DNA of 64,000 nt from Acholoe squamosa (taxonomy: Eukaryota; Annelida; Polychaeta; Phyllodocida; Polynoidae): NCBI GenBank assembly GCA_949317995.1, contig OX439047.1, forward strand, positions 48,433,505 through 48,497,504, written 5' to 3'. Below the pieces are notes generated by a model. That model saw only the letters and a program-made list of their open reading frames with translations. It was not told the DNA's origin and searched no databases. The position numbers were made by a program, and so were the translations under genes. Positions 11,612-22,248 of the stretch are shown here, one piece after another; the stretch's first letter is position 1, and the number at the start of each line of letters is the position of its first letter.

Positions 11612-12360
11612 AAGTAATTAATGGATAATTCATGACGCTTGTGTTAGCAAAGGATAATTACATGAGGGCGTAGCCCGGATGTAATTATCCTTTGCTAACA
11701 CACACAAGTCATGAATTATCCATTAACTACTTATTTTATTACACGATTAATCAATAGATAATCAATAGAATATCAATGAATTCAATAAAAAAAAATCGGA
11801 CCAGGACCGGGACTCGACATGCTACTGACTGCTCCATATCTTCTATGAAGCCAAAAAGGTGGATGTTCGCCAGGACTCGTCCTGCCTACCTGTAGAATCT
11901 GAGCTCAATGCGCTAACCACTAGACCATCTGTACACACACCTCGGCACCCGGCATCTGTTGGTTTGGTTTGAACACGTCTAGCAGTCCTCTATAATTATA
12001 ATGCTATTCTAACCTTGCGCATGTGAAAGTTGCTGGAGTCGCTACTATCCAGGTAGGGGCTATGGCATTATACATATACAGGCAAACACCCACACTTTCT
12101 CGTCAGTCCCTGTGGCGCAATGCATAGGGATTTGGATTTGGAATCAGGAGAGTGCAGGTTCGACCCCTACCCTTGCAATGAAAATTTTGTAGGTTTTAAC
12201 ATGTAACATATGACATGTAAGATGAAATGTAAGGTGTGCATGTTATCCATGGATAACAGCACCGGGTGCCTGTTATCCTTGGATAACAGCACACCTTACA
12301 AAAGTCATGATGCATGCATCATGCCATGCAATATCGACAGGTATGTGCATGGGGATATCC
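11612..12360 (+). mobile_element. Composite repeat, copy 2
   Basis: The palindrome arms 11612-11662 and 11680-11732 (loop centre GAGGGCGTAGCCCGG) are followed by the same AT-rich spacer as in 6382-7445. A shortened tRNA-Glu-like part, the tRNA-Arg-like segment (12102-12171) and the end palindrome around GTTATCCATGGATAAC follow. Relative to copy 1 the tandem middle modules are missing or reduced. Confidence 0.75.
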
Positions 12361-12647
12361 AGGAAAACCACCCAAAACCACACAAGTCATATAATAATAA
12401 AGATTATGCCATCCGAACATGAGCTCTGTATCTAGTATATTATCCACTAGCATTCTGGACAGAGCACAACGATCGGGATTCTGTTCTGTGTATGTGACAC
12501 CCATTTAACAGTAAATGACTCCATAACCAATCTTGGTGCCTTCTCCGAATCCATGATTGTAAGAACTAAGAACATATATTCCATTAGATGCTCACATTGA
12601 AGTAGAATATGTGTCACTCTAGTGTAGAGTAAAAGCTTTCAACAGTG
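12361..12647. other. No gene seen
   Basis: Short stretch of unique sequence between the composite repeat and the large foldback structure. Confidence 0.4.
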
Positions 12648-14360
12648 CCCAGCAAATTGTTGAGACCCCTCATCAACCTGTGTGAAGTGGCGAGGATGGT
12701 AATCACTCATCCTCACCAAGGATGGCGACATGAGTGATCACTCATCCTCCCCAGGGATGACGACATCAGTGATCACTCACTTTGCTAGATGAGACGCACA
12801 CCACATCATAACCCACGTTCACCACGGATGGATCGTGATCACTTACACTCATAGGGGATGGTCACTCGGGTGATCACTCACCTCGCTAGATAAAACGCAT
12901 ACCTCGTGATAGCACAGGTTCACCACAGATGGTGAGGATCTTGATCGCCCACACTCACCAGGGATGGTGACACGAGTGATCACTCACCTCGCTAGATGAA
13001 ACGCACACCATGCCATGGCGCACATTCACCACAGTTGGCGAGGATCTTGATGACTCACACTCATCAGGGATGACAAGGAGGTTGATCACTCACCTCGCTA
13101 GACGAAAGTGGTGATCACTCAAACTCACCAGTGATGGTGACGCTGGTGATCACTCACCTTGTTAAATGAAAAGCTCATGATCATCAACATTGGTAATCAT
13201 GCAGCCTCACATCTGCCAGATCAAAGTATGTTTTGCCAGAGAAGGTATTGCCATATGTATCTTCCCTCTAACCACAGACAATGTGTTCATATAGATATGT
13301 CCCAATGTATTTTTCCTGTAACCAGGGAAAAGGTATTTATGGATAGTTGCTTTCATTTTAGAGATACCTCTATCTAAATTCAATTGATATTTTCTCTATA
13401 TAATCTTGTTTGATTCAACTCTGAAGTATTACATGGAAATCAGTGTAAAACAAAGCACATTTGATACGTATGGGACTTATATTTCATGCCCACACTTCCT
13501 AGATAGGCTACATAATGAACAGTGGTGCTGTTTGCAATGGTGGTGATAAGTTGCCATTCTGAGTGAGAGTGAGTGACAGATGATGCAATCCTCAGAGAGC
13601 ATTGACTTGGAGTGACACAAATTCACGCATTGAATGAGACCAATGTTGGCAACAGTGGTGATGAGTTGCCATTTTGTGTTAGAGTTGATGACAGTGGCAC
13701 ACACTCACACAGTGAGTGAAATCCATGTCAGCGATGGTGGTGATAAGTCACCATTTTGAGAGAAGATTCAGTAGGAGTGACATAAAGTCATGCAGTGAGT
13801 GAAAGCCATGTGACAATGCAGGTGAAAGGTCGCCATTCTGAGTGAGAGTTGACAGACAGTGGCACATATTGACGGAGTGAGTGAGATCCATTTTGGCGAT
13901 GGTGGTGATAAGCTGCCATTCTGAGTGAGAGTTGACTGGGAATAGTGCATACTCACATAGGGAGTGAGATCAATATTAGCGATGTTGGTGATAAGTCGCC
14001 ATTCTGAGTTAGAACTGACTGGGAGTAGCACATAATCACACAGTGAGTCAGATCCATGTTGGCGATGGTTGTGATAAGCCGCCATTCTGAGTGAGAGTTG
14101 ACAGGCAGTGGCACATACTCATGCAGTGTGTTAGATCCATGTTGGCGATGGTGGTGATAAGTCACCATGCTTTGTGAGGGTTGACAAGGGGTGGCACATA
14201 CTCACGCAGTGAGTGAGATCATGTTGGCAACTGTTGTGATAAAGCACCATGCCAGGTGAGACTGACACACAGTGGCGAAAGATGACGCAGTGAGTTATCA
14301 CTTAAAAAGGAGTCAACATTGATGACCAATCATGGCGACAGATAACGACAATTTGCTGGG
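12648..14360 (+). repeat. Left arm of foldback element
   Basis: CCTCGCTAGA-type repeats near 12780, 12881 and 12988 are spaced 101-107 bp. A central block follows at about 13150-13500. GCCATTCTGAG-type repeats at 13913, 13996 and 14079 are spaced about 83 bp. Confidence 0.85.
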
Positions 14361-14843
14361 TACAGACCGTGTCGTGTCGTATGCTGAAGGTATGGCTGAT
14401 GGGAAAAATCAATTACCTTCCCAGTGTCTGTAAGGCCGACAGGTCTTTACTGCGGTATGAATTCCAGGAAGAGGCAATTGTAGCGCACCAAAGGAACATA
14501 TTGCTGCTTAAATGGCTGATTTATTGCCAAGGGATGGAAAGGGGTGGAGGGAAGAAATGACAAAAGACTCCATGTGGATATCGTAATGTGTGTGAGGGGA
14601 AGGGGTAAGTGAAGTCATGAATGCTGACAGGCAAGACGGCCATAACGACTGCTGTCAATGTAGCTACATAGACACAGGCAATGTGCTAAAGATCTATCAG
14701 GACTGTGTCTGTATAAAGACTTTCAAAGAAAGCCGACAACAATGTAGAGGTATTTGGCACCATTCTAATAAGACACTGCTTTGTCACGCAGAATAGCCAT
14801 CCATCTCTTTAGTTCTGCATAACCGCCATTATGACTGTAGTCT

Positions 14844-15204
14844 GGAGCATGTTGCTCCTATAGTAAAAAGAGCTATCAGTAGGTACCCTCTTTTCAAAAG
14901 AAGTCACCCTCTGCTTCACTATTCAACTTGCACTCACCACATTAGTCTGAAAAGTCACCTGTCTTTGTTAAAACAGAGAGAGCTGCACTATCAGGTACCT
15001 ATACTCATGTCACACTCTGTAGTATATTATACTGACTGACTTCTCCCTACTAGGTACCTACTTAAATCCCCCTTTTTTATCTCCGTACTTGAATGTCCAC
15101 TTGTGAGCAACAAAAGGGACAAGTTATAGCTACATGAAAAGAAAGGACTGGAAATGAGGGCATTTTAGCCAGCTCTTCGTTTTACTATAGGAGCAACACC
15201 CTCC
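14844..15204. mobile_element. Short (deletion) copy of the AGCAACACCCTCC element
   Basis: The ends 14844-14867 and 15181-15204 are inverted with two mismatches over 24 bp. The interior aligns in inverted orientation to part of 7898-8778. It sits inside the interior of the foldback element, so it inserted there or was carried with it. Confidence 0.75.
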
Positions 15205-15475
15205 TGGTGTGATTTGATGTGGCAACAATGTAATCTAATCTATCATTATTTGCATTTGAAATAACCTTTAGGGGTACCTATGTTACCCAGCCTTCTTTAT
15301 TAACATTACCTGTAAGATGTGTAAAACCATTGAGATAATGGACTTGTTTTTTCATTAGCTCCCCAGGCAATCTGTCCCAACCTAGATGTGGCAGCCATAT
15401 TGTAGTCAGAAATCATTACGTCCACGGCATACTTCTTTATGCAGAATCAATTATTGAAAATCCATTATTATTATC

Positions 15476-15476
<1 letters not shown>

Positions 15477-15522
<46 letters not shown>

Positions 15523-15539
15523 TAGATAGATAGATAGAT

Positions 15540-15592
<53 letters not shown>
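15477..15592. repeat. Compound microsatellite (TA)n(GATA)n
   Basis: TA repeats are followed by GATA repeats. The isoleucine/tyrosine/serine-rich minus-strand frame across it is a composition artefact. Confidence 0.95.
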
Positions 15593-15714
15593 GATGGCTG
15601 CATGTCTTTGCCAATTTACACCAATTAGCTGTACCTACAAGGAGAGAGATGATTATGTGCGTTACCCTTAGAAAGAATAACATTTACTTTACAATTGATC
15701 CCATACTTAATATT

Positions 15715-16053
15715 TTATGACTGTAACAGCCTTCGAGGACAGACTTTGACTGCAAGTCCTTGGCGTTGCACATTCTGAGGGGAGTCCTGAAATGGTTGTC
15801 TTCAAATAACAAATATGAAAAGGAACATACTAGAGTAAACCTACCTACTTACCTTTCTTCCTAATATGGCCTGAACATCATTCACGGAAAATTGGTCGGC
15901 TCTTAGATTATCCAGTGAATACTTTCTGCCATTTACAGAGCAGTAACAAAACCTGACTGCTCTGTCTGAGAACGTTCTGTTCAGTAACAGTAGAATGACA
16001 CCAAGGCATTGATATGTTGTATTAAAGAAATCAGCAACATTGACGCTTCCAGT
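15715..16053 (-). CDS. Candidate two-exon 3' part of an unrecognised gene inside the foldback element
   Basis: On the minus strand, exon 16053-15853 (201 nt) encodes 67 residues without a stop. It is preceded by TATTAG in a weak acceptor context and ends AAG/GTAAGT, an excellent donor. After a 66-nt intron ending in CCATTTCAG, exon 15786-15715 continues in the same phase for 23 codons to TAA. Both joins are phase 0, and the unspliced intron has an in-frame stop, so splicing would be required. Visible peptide features are a hydrophobic CLGVILLLL segment, a FCYC motif and a YSLDNLRADQFSVNDVQ stretch. I do not recognise the family. A minus-strand TATATAA at 16532-16526 and a short hydrophobic Met-initiated peptide at 16278 (MRIWVMLLCFCC) lie upstream, but I could not connect them by splicing. 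It could be cargo, a decayed transposase, a host gene, or a chance open frame. Confidence 0.33.
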
Positions 16054-16525
16054 CTAATACATGTAGTCGTGGAAAGGCAGAATATCACCCAGGTTTTCCT
16101 CTAGGCCCCTCGATTACAACAATAACAAGTATCCGGCTACCTTTCAAGACATGAGGAAACGCTATGTATGGAGCAATGTTTGATTTGTTTCCATATCCAT
16201 ATGTTCAACTGTAAAAGCCGATTATATACAATTCATTAGAGAACAACAAAAACAAAGCAACATCACCCAGATTCTCATTTTGATGCATCTAGGTATACAC
16301 ATTTCGTTGGACATTAAAAGTTATGCACAGCAACAATCTCCTCTCATCACCTCTTGATTATACAAGGATACACGTCTTATGTCCTAGATCTGCTGGTTCG
16401 AGGAAACCTAGAAATAGTTCTAGGTGAAATATACCATTGCTTTCCAAAAGTGTAAAACTTTATTTACCAGCAGGCCACCGGGTCAGGAAAGGGATCCTTT
16501 AGTTATCACAAAGGAAAGTCCCCCC

Positions 16526-16532
16526 TTATATA
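16526..16532 (-). promoter_or_regulatory. Possible TATA box for minus-strand interior gene
   Basis: On the minus strand CACTATATAAGGGGGGACTTT lies just inside the right arm of the foldback element and about 475 bp upstream of the candidate exon at 16053. TATATAA followed by a GGACTTTCC-like site is promoter-like, but such matches are common by chance. Confidence 0.3.
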
Positions 16533-16552
16533 GTGCCGCCCGCTAAAAGCAA

Positions 16553-18097
16553 CCCAGCAAATTGTCGTTATCTGTCGCCATGATTGGTCATCAATGGTGA
16601 CTCCTTTTTGAGTGATAACTCACTGCGTCATCTTTTGCCACTGTGTGTCAGTCTCACATGGCATGGCAATTTATCACAACAGTCACCAACATGATCTCAC
16701 TCACTGCGGGAGCATGTGCCACCCCTTGTCATCCCTCACAAAGCATGGTGACTTATCACCACCATCGCCAACATGGATCTAACTCACTGCGTGAGTATGT
16801 GCCACTGCCTGTCAACTCTCACTCAGAATGGCAGCTTATCACAAGCATCGCTAACATGGATCTGACTCACTGTGTGATTATGTACCACTCCTGTGCCACT
16901 GGCATCAACTCTCACACAAAATGGCGACTTATCACTACCATTGCCAACATTGGTCTCACTCAATGCGTGAACTTGTATCACTCCATGTCAATGCTCTCCG
17001 AGGATTGCATCATCTGCCACTCACTCTCACTCAGAATGACAACTTATCACCACCATTGCCAAAGTTGTTGAGACAGCACCACTGTTCAACATGTAGCCTA
17101 TCTAGGAAGTGTGGGCATGAAGTATAAGTCCCATACTTATCAAATGTGCTTTGTCGCACACTGATTTCCATGTAATACTTCAGGGTTGAATCAAACAAGA
17201 TTATATAGAGAAAATATCAATTGAATTTAGATAGAGGTATCTCTAAAATAAAAGCAACTATCCATAAACACCTTTTCTCTGGTTACAGGAAAAATACATA
17301 AGGAAGTATCTACATGAACACCTCGTCTGTGGTTAGAGGGAAGATACATATGACAATACTTTCTCTGGCAAAACATATATTGATCTGGCAGATGTGAGGG
17401 TGCATGATTACCAATGTCGATGACTATGAGCTTTTCATCTAACAAGATGAGTGATCACCAGCATCGCCATCACTGGTGAGTCTGAGTGATCACCACTCTC
17501 GCCATCCATGGTGAACCTGCGCTATGTCGTGATGCGCATTTCATCTAGCGAGGTGAGTGATCAACCCCCTTGCCATCCCTGGTGAGTGTGAGTCATCACG
17601 ATCCTCGCCAACTGTGGTGAATGTGCATTATGGCATGGTGTGCGTTTCATCTAGCGAGATGAATGATCACCTGAGTGACCATCCCCCGTGAATGTGAGTG
17701 ATCACGATCCTTGCCATCTGTGGTGAATGTGCGTTATGACGTGGTGTGCGTGTCATCTAGCGAAGTGAGTGATCACTCATGTCGCCATCCCTGGTGAGGA
17801 TGAGTGATCACTCATGTCGCCATCCCTGGTGAGGATGAGTGATCATGATCCTCGCCATCCCTGGTGAACATGCAATATGACAAGGTGCGTGTTTCATCTA
17901 GCGAGGTGAGTGATCACCTGCGTCGCCATCTCTGGTGAGTCTGAGTGATCACCATCCTAGCCATCTGAGGTGAGGCCATGTAATCACCACCATTGCTATT
18001 TCTGGTGATCTTGTGCTATAGCGACTTCGTGTTCCATCTAGCGACATCTGTGAGCCACTTCACACAGGTTGACGAGGAATCACGACAATTTGCTGGG
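16553..18097 (-). repeat. Right arm of foldback element
   Basis: This is an inverted counterpart of 12648-14360, from CCCAGCAAATTGTCGTTATC at its inner edge to ACAATTTGCTGGG at the outer edge. It contains the same 84-bp and 105-bp repeat blocks and the same central block (17090-17445). Confidence 0.85.
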
Positions 18098-19306
18098 AAG
18101 CCATAAAAGACGCGAAACAAACCTGTAAGTCAACATAAAAAAACGATCCAGTGTTGAGGAAACAGAAAGAAGCACTAAAAGATAAGAAAAAAGAGGAATA
18201 AATATAAAAAAGGAGAATAGTGTTAGTGTCTATCTGGGGCACCCAATGCATTTGTCTGGTGTAAAAGAGTGTGCAGCCAAATGGGTGGAAGATACATAAA
18301 GGTTGAAAAAAAGTATCGAAGAGGAATCAAACAGGGTTCAGTTTATTACATCATATCGTGATGATTTGGTAAAACGTACGATTACCCGCAAATTTCGTGC
18401 CTGAATTTAGTAAACAAATAGGAGACGACGACGATCTTGTTTATATTTATTTGCGTTAAATGATAACTTAATAGTTTCGCTTTGTAGTGCATGGGGTATG
18501 CTATTTAAATGAATATATACCAGTCTTTATCTTGTCATGGTAGACACACCCGGTGTCCACAAGAAACTGCCACTGTGTGCACGGAGATATATGCCCCATA
18601 TTACATGTTATTACACATTCTTGGCAGAATCCTTGATGTGCAAGAAATTCGAAGCCTTTTGATGGGGCAAATTTGCATCTGCAAAACAGGTCTGTTGAAG
18701 GCAGTTGGTTGTGTGTGTGTGTGTGTGTGTGCGTGTGTATCAGTTAGCACTATCAATCTTAAAACAACACAATACAACTGTATGGTATACTTCCTCATGC
18801 ACTTGTAGAGACTAAATATCAATCCCTGTTTTCCTCAAAGATGGTGACCAAACGCCAGTAGAATGACTGATATGGCACTAGCTGTGTCAGCCCTAGTGGT
18901 GAGAACAGAACTACATGGGCCTAGAGGCAATCGCTCGCAATTACAGGGGTGAGTGATATGGTGGGGGAATCTGCAATTTGGCCACCCTGGCTTGTGATAC
19001 TGAGCCTTGAAAGATTGGCAAGAAACCACCAACAGCAGTAGCCCAGCATGTTAGTGGTCTGTTCTGGGGACTGTAAGGTATGCCACCTTTTTGGGTCAAC
19101 CCCAGGCAAGGGAGGGCAATACACGTGAAAAAGGAAATGTGTAATAAATGTGCAAATCTGTCAGCGTCCATTAACATGAGCTTCAAGACCACCAGAGGCT
19201 GGGTGAGTGGTTGGGTGTAGGAGGCTGGAGTGTTTATCTCACGGCAGTGGTTTTAACTCTCTTTCCATCCATTAGTCGGCTTCTGATGGGAACACTGGAT
19301 ATATAA
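18098..19306. other. No gene seen; GT microsatellite
   Basis: A (TG)n tract lies at about 18711-18738. The rest is unique with no supported exon. Confidence 0.4.
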
Positions 19307-19461
19307 GCAAATGTCAACGATCAGTGAATAATTTAGCATCGTATTCCCCAAGGTGTAGCTGTCCCGTATTCAACGAGGCCTTATAGGCCGAGTTGAATGC
19401 GGGACAGCTACACCGAGGGGAATACGATGCTAAATTATTCACTGTAAGTTGACATTTGCAT
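19307..19461. repeat. Long palindrome, arms about 69 bp
   Basis: The arms 19307-19374 and 19393-19461 are inverted copies with few mismatches. The 18-nt centre GAGGCCTTATAGGCCGAG is itself self-complementary. The length and symmetry suggest a palindromic foldback MITE. Confidence 0.85.
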
Positions 19462-19992
19462 TTATTATATGGCCCACGGGTTTAAATTGCTTTTAAATAA
19501 GGGATTTCAACAATATTTACTTATTTTGAAGACGCTGAGTCGTCTCGGTTTGTTTTGATCCGCCATGACAGCTTGTTCGATGGAAGTAGGTCACGTGATA
19601 CGGAGCTAGCCGCTGCTTTTAGTTTCGATATAAATGTTCCTTGCGCAGGCATAATTCTTCTATTTTTTACATGGCGTTTATACCTAAATATACCTTAAAC
19701 AATTCATAACATATTATTTAACTAGTTCCATCATTGTTTTACCGTAAAACTTCTAATAACCATACCTAAATACGAAACTAGTTAGCTCTGTATAAATTTC
19801 AAAATGGCGCTGCCGAATATGCGAGGATCGTATTCCACCCCCCCCATTGAATACAGAGTAAGTAGTACTAATCTATAGTGTCATCGATATTAGCCATATA
19901 ATAAGAGGGTAGTGTGTCTACATCGCTACATGCACATATGCCCTGGCTATTACTTTAAAGAAATCAGACCGCCCACCTACCATCAAAGGGCT

Positions 19993-20042
19993 GGAGGGCA
20001 TTTCTTAACAGTGTTACTTAGCATTGTTAAGAAATGCCCTCC
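19993..20042. repeat. Perfect 18-bp hairpin
   Basis: GGAGGGCATTTCTTAACA (19993-20010) and its exact complement (20025-20042) flank a 14-nt loop. Similar TTCTTAA-type words near 6162, 49264 and 51355 suggest the remnant of a repeat end. Confidence 0.8.
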
Positions 20043-20399
20043 TGATATGAATATAGACATAGTGAACAACTAGCTGAAGACTAACATGATGCTGCCGAGG
20101 TTAGGTGCCGATTCTGACCTACTTAGTGAAATATCTATTATCATAGAGGAGAGCAACAGTCTTATCTGGTGTACCTGATGATGTCACCACCTGGTAAAAT
20201 GCATCCCAATAGTGTTTGCATAGCAATGAAAGGATGTGATTAGATGTTCTTTGTAGCTTTTCTTCTGGGAGGATTTATCTATTCCTTGGACATCACTAAA
20301 TGACATAACCAAAGTTTCCTATACAATATCATGATGGTGGGCACTTCAGTAAATACTAAAACACATTTTGTGAATCCCTCTATGCATGAACAATGTAGC

Positions 20400-20444
20400 A
20401 CCTGATGCATTTTGGCAATCGTGACGTTATCAGATGCATCAGGT
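20400..20444. repeat. Perfect 11-bp inverted repeat
   Basis: ACCTGATGCAT at 20400-20410 pairs with ATGCATCAGGT at 20434-20444 over a 23-nt loop. Confidence 0.7.
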
Positions 20445-22013
20445 ATTTAGGCTGTCAATATATTATGTTTTCATAAATATAGGGTACCATTTCCCTTTAA
20501 GTAATCAGTGAAACCATCCTTCATATATTAAATGTCATATACCCTGCTGAATCCTTTTTGATTAAAGAACCGATTTAAGGTATTGCATTAAGAACGAAGG
20601 GTTGGTAATGACCTCGATTTCAGACTTGGCCGTGTTGTAATGCACCGTTCATTGGCCTGCTGAGGGCCACTTGCTGGTTGGCTGGTGCGTTCCCGCCCTT
20701 GGCAGCTGGAGCAGACGACAGACAACTGGTCGCTGCCGCTGGGAGGCGGCGTGTCCCATGCCTGTCAATGTTCATGACGCTGGTTCCACCATTAAGGGAC
20801 AACTAATCACGCGCGACGTAGGTGCTGTGCTTCGGGCATTTTGTTAGGCATTTAGTACTGCCCGGGTGTACGGCAGGCATTAGGGGAGATATGGAGGAGA
20901 GTATACATAATACGATAGTCTGTGACTTGGTGAAGGGGGCGTAATGAGATGTGGGCTTTACGTGACTCCATAGGGCGGAGCAATATGTCAGAATCACACG
21001 GTCAAGGAAATAGAGAAGTCTGGTCTACGTCAGAGGAGATATCTGAACATGGAAGCTTTGTCTTGTCACTGATAAGGAAATTTTGTATACGGTAATAACG
21101 ATTATACTTTGAACAATATGGACAGCCGCCATTGCATCCCATCGTTCTGAGTTAGGCTAGGCGAGACTAGGCAACTAGAAATTGCAGTGGGTTACAGATC
21201 ATGTTACAACTCTGCTTTTCAAGCAATTGCAGGAATGTTATTTTTAATAATAAGGTCCACTATGCAACAGATCACACAACTCTCTTCCTTCTATGCAACT
21301 AGCCCAAAATCACGCCCTATGTCGCATAGTAGACCCGCAGCTAAATTCATAACAGCTAATCCGACTTATTTTGTGTGACCAATTCCTGCATGGCAAGATC
21401 AAGACGATTCCTTAATTAACTACGTATATTCCATGTTCTGGACTGGGGTTGTCAATCCCAAATAAAAGAAACACCCCACCCTTCCAGCTACAGGTATGTT
21501 CACAGTCAATGACGTCATCATGTATTCTATGGGTATATGAGGTGGGGGGGGGGTATTTGGATCATTGTCGGGTCTATTTGTTAAAAAGGTGTTTTGAAAA
21601 AAATAAATTTATATAGTGGCCGGCTAGGAGTTGGTCTTAAAAAAAAAGGTTCGTTTTTTTTCATGACGTAATGGTGCTTGGAATCTGAATCAGATATTCT
21701 TCTTGTTAAAAAAAAATCTCTACCCCCCATCCACCAAGCCTCCTCACACCCACACGTCGTTCTGTACATGCCCGTCCCATGAGCCTCTTCGGCCGCCTGA
21801 TGGTCTGATGCGCCACCTCACGGAGCGTATTGGTGTAACCTTCGACCGGAAACGCGACCAGCACCTTTCCAACCTCTACGCCATTTTACCGACCAGGAAT
21901 TATGCCGTGAAAGGGGTGGGCGTATCAATACGCACCCATGTTACCGGGACTAAGTTCTTGATGACTACTCTCCTGCCACCTAGTGGTGTAAGTTTTGAAC
22001 TTTGACCTACATT
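20445..22013. other. No supported gene
   Basis: A G/C-richer patch at 20620-20810 and another at 21770-21960 have long-ish open frames without recognisable motifs. The second contains GACCGGAAACGCGACC and is followed by GGTGTAAGT, but no clean acceptor or start makes it a convincing exon. Confidence 0.3.
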
Positions 22014-22248
22014 TCATGTGAGTTTGTCTGCTGTAACGTCGCGTACGTCACATGTACCTCCTTTCAGATGATTGCATCTAGAAATTGTTGTCGTCCACGA
22101 AACCTGAAAAAAAAACAGTATTCTTATTATTGTGTGTGGAGATGGGTTGTCACTTACATCAGAAAACAATTGAATAAATTCAAATCTGCAAATGCTGCCA
22201 CTTGTCGATTTAAATTTCACCCTTCCCTTATGTAAGGTGTAATGTGGA
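22014..22248 (-). CDS. Weak candidate: last two exons of an unrecognised gene
   Basis: On the minus strand, exon 22248-22158 follows TTTTGTCAG and is open for 30 codons, ending GAT/GTAAGT. A 54-nt intron ends with a ten-T tract and CAG. Exon 22103-22014 then continues in phase for 29 codons to TGA. The peptide contains KFKSTSGSICRFEF and RCNHLKGGTCDVRDVTADK, which match no family I know. The intron is a multiple of three without a stop, so the frame is open even without splicing, and the intron is close to the minimum workable size. This may be chance. Confidence 0.2.

Larger units (their letters stand above)
12648..18097. mobile_element. Large foldback element with 1.5-1.7-kb tandem-repeat arms
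   Basis: Two inverted, homologous arms (12648-14360 and 16553-18097) enclose a 2.2-kb unique interior. Each arm starts with CCCAGCAAATTGT and ends with its complement, so either the whole 5.45 kb is one foldback transposon or two solo elements lie in opposite orientation. Each arm has three blocks: repeats of about 105 bp built on GTGATCACTCACCTCGC, a conserved central block of about 350 bp, and repeats of about 84 bp built on GCCATTCTGAGTGAGAG. The architecture resembles foldback elements such as Drosophila FB or Galileo and sea urchin TU. No family transposase was recognised. Confidence 0.75.

Noticed and set aside
13159..13377. Matching 72-codon open frames in both arms of the foldback element (13159-13377 plus, 17227-17445 minus)
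   Set aside because: Comparing codons I count 13 amino-acid changes but only 3 silent ones, and both begin at TTG rather than ATG. There is no sign of purifying selection; similarity reflects arm duplication.
19993..20042. microRNA precursor
   Set aside because: An 18-bp perfect stem with a 14-nt loop is too short for a typical precursor, and related words elsewhere point to a repeat remnant.
21703..22005. 100-codon plus-strand frame with a CpG-rich body
   Set aside because: No recognisable domain, no clean acceptor or initiation context, and only an ambiguous donor after it.
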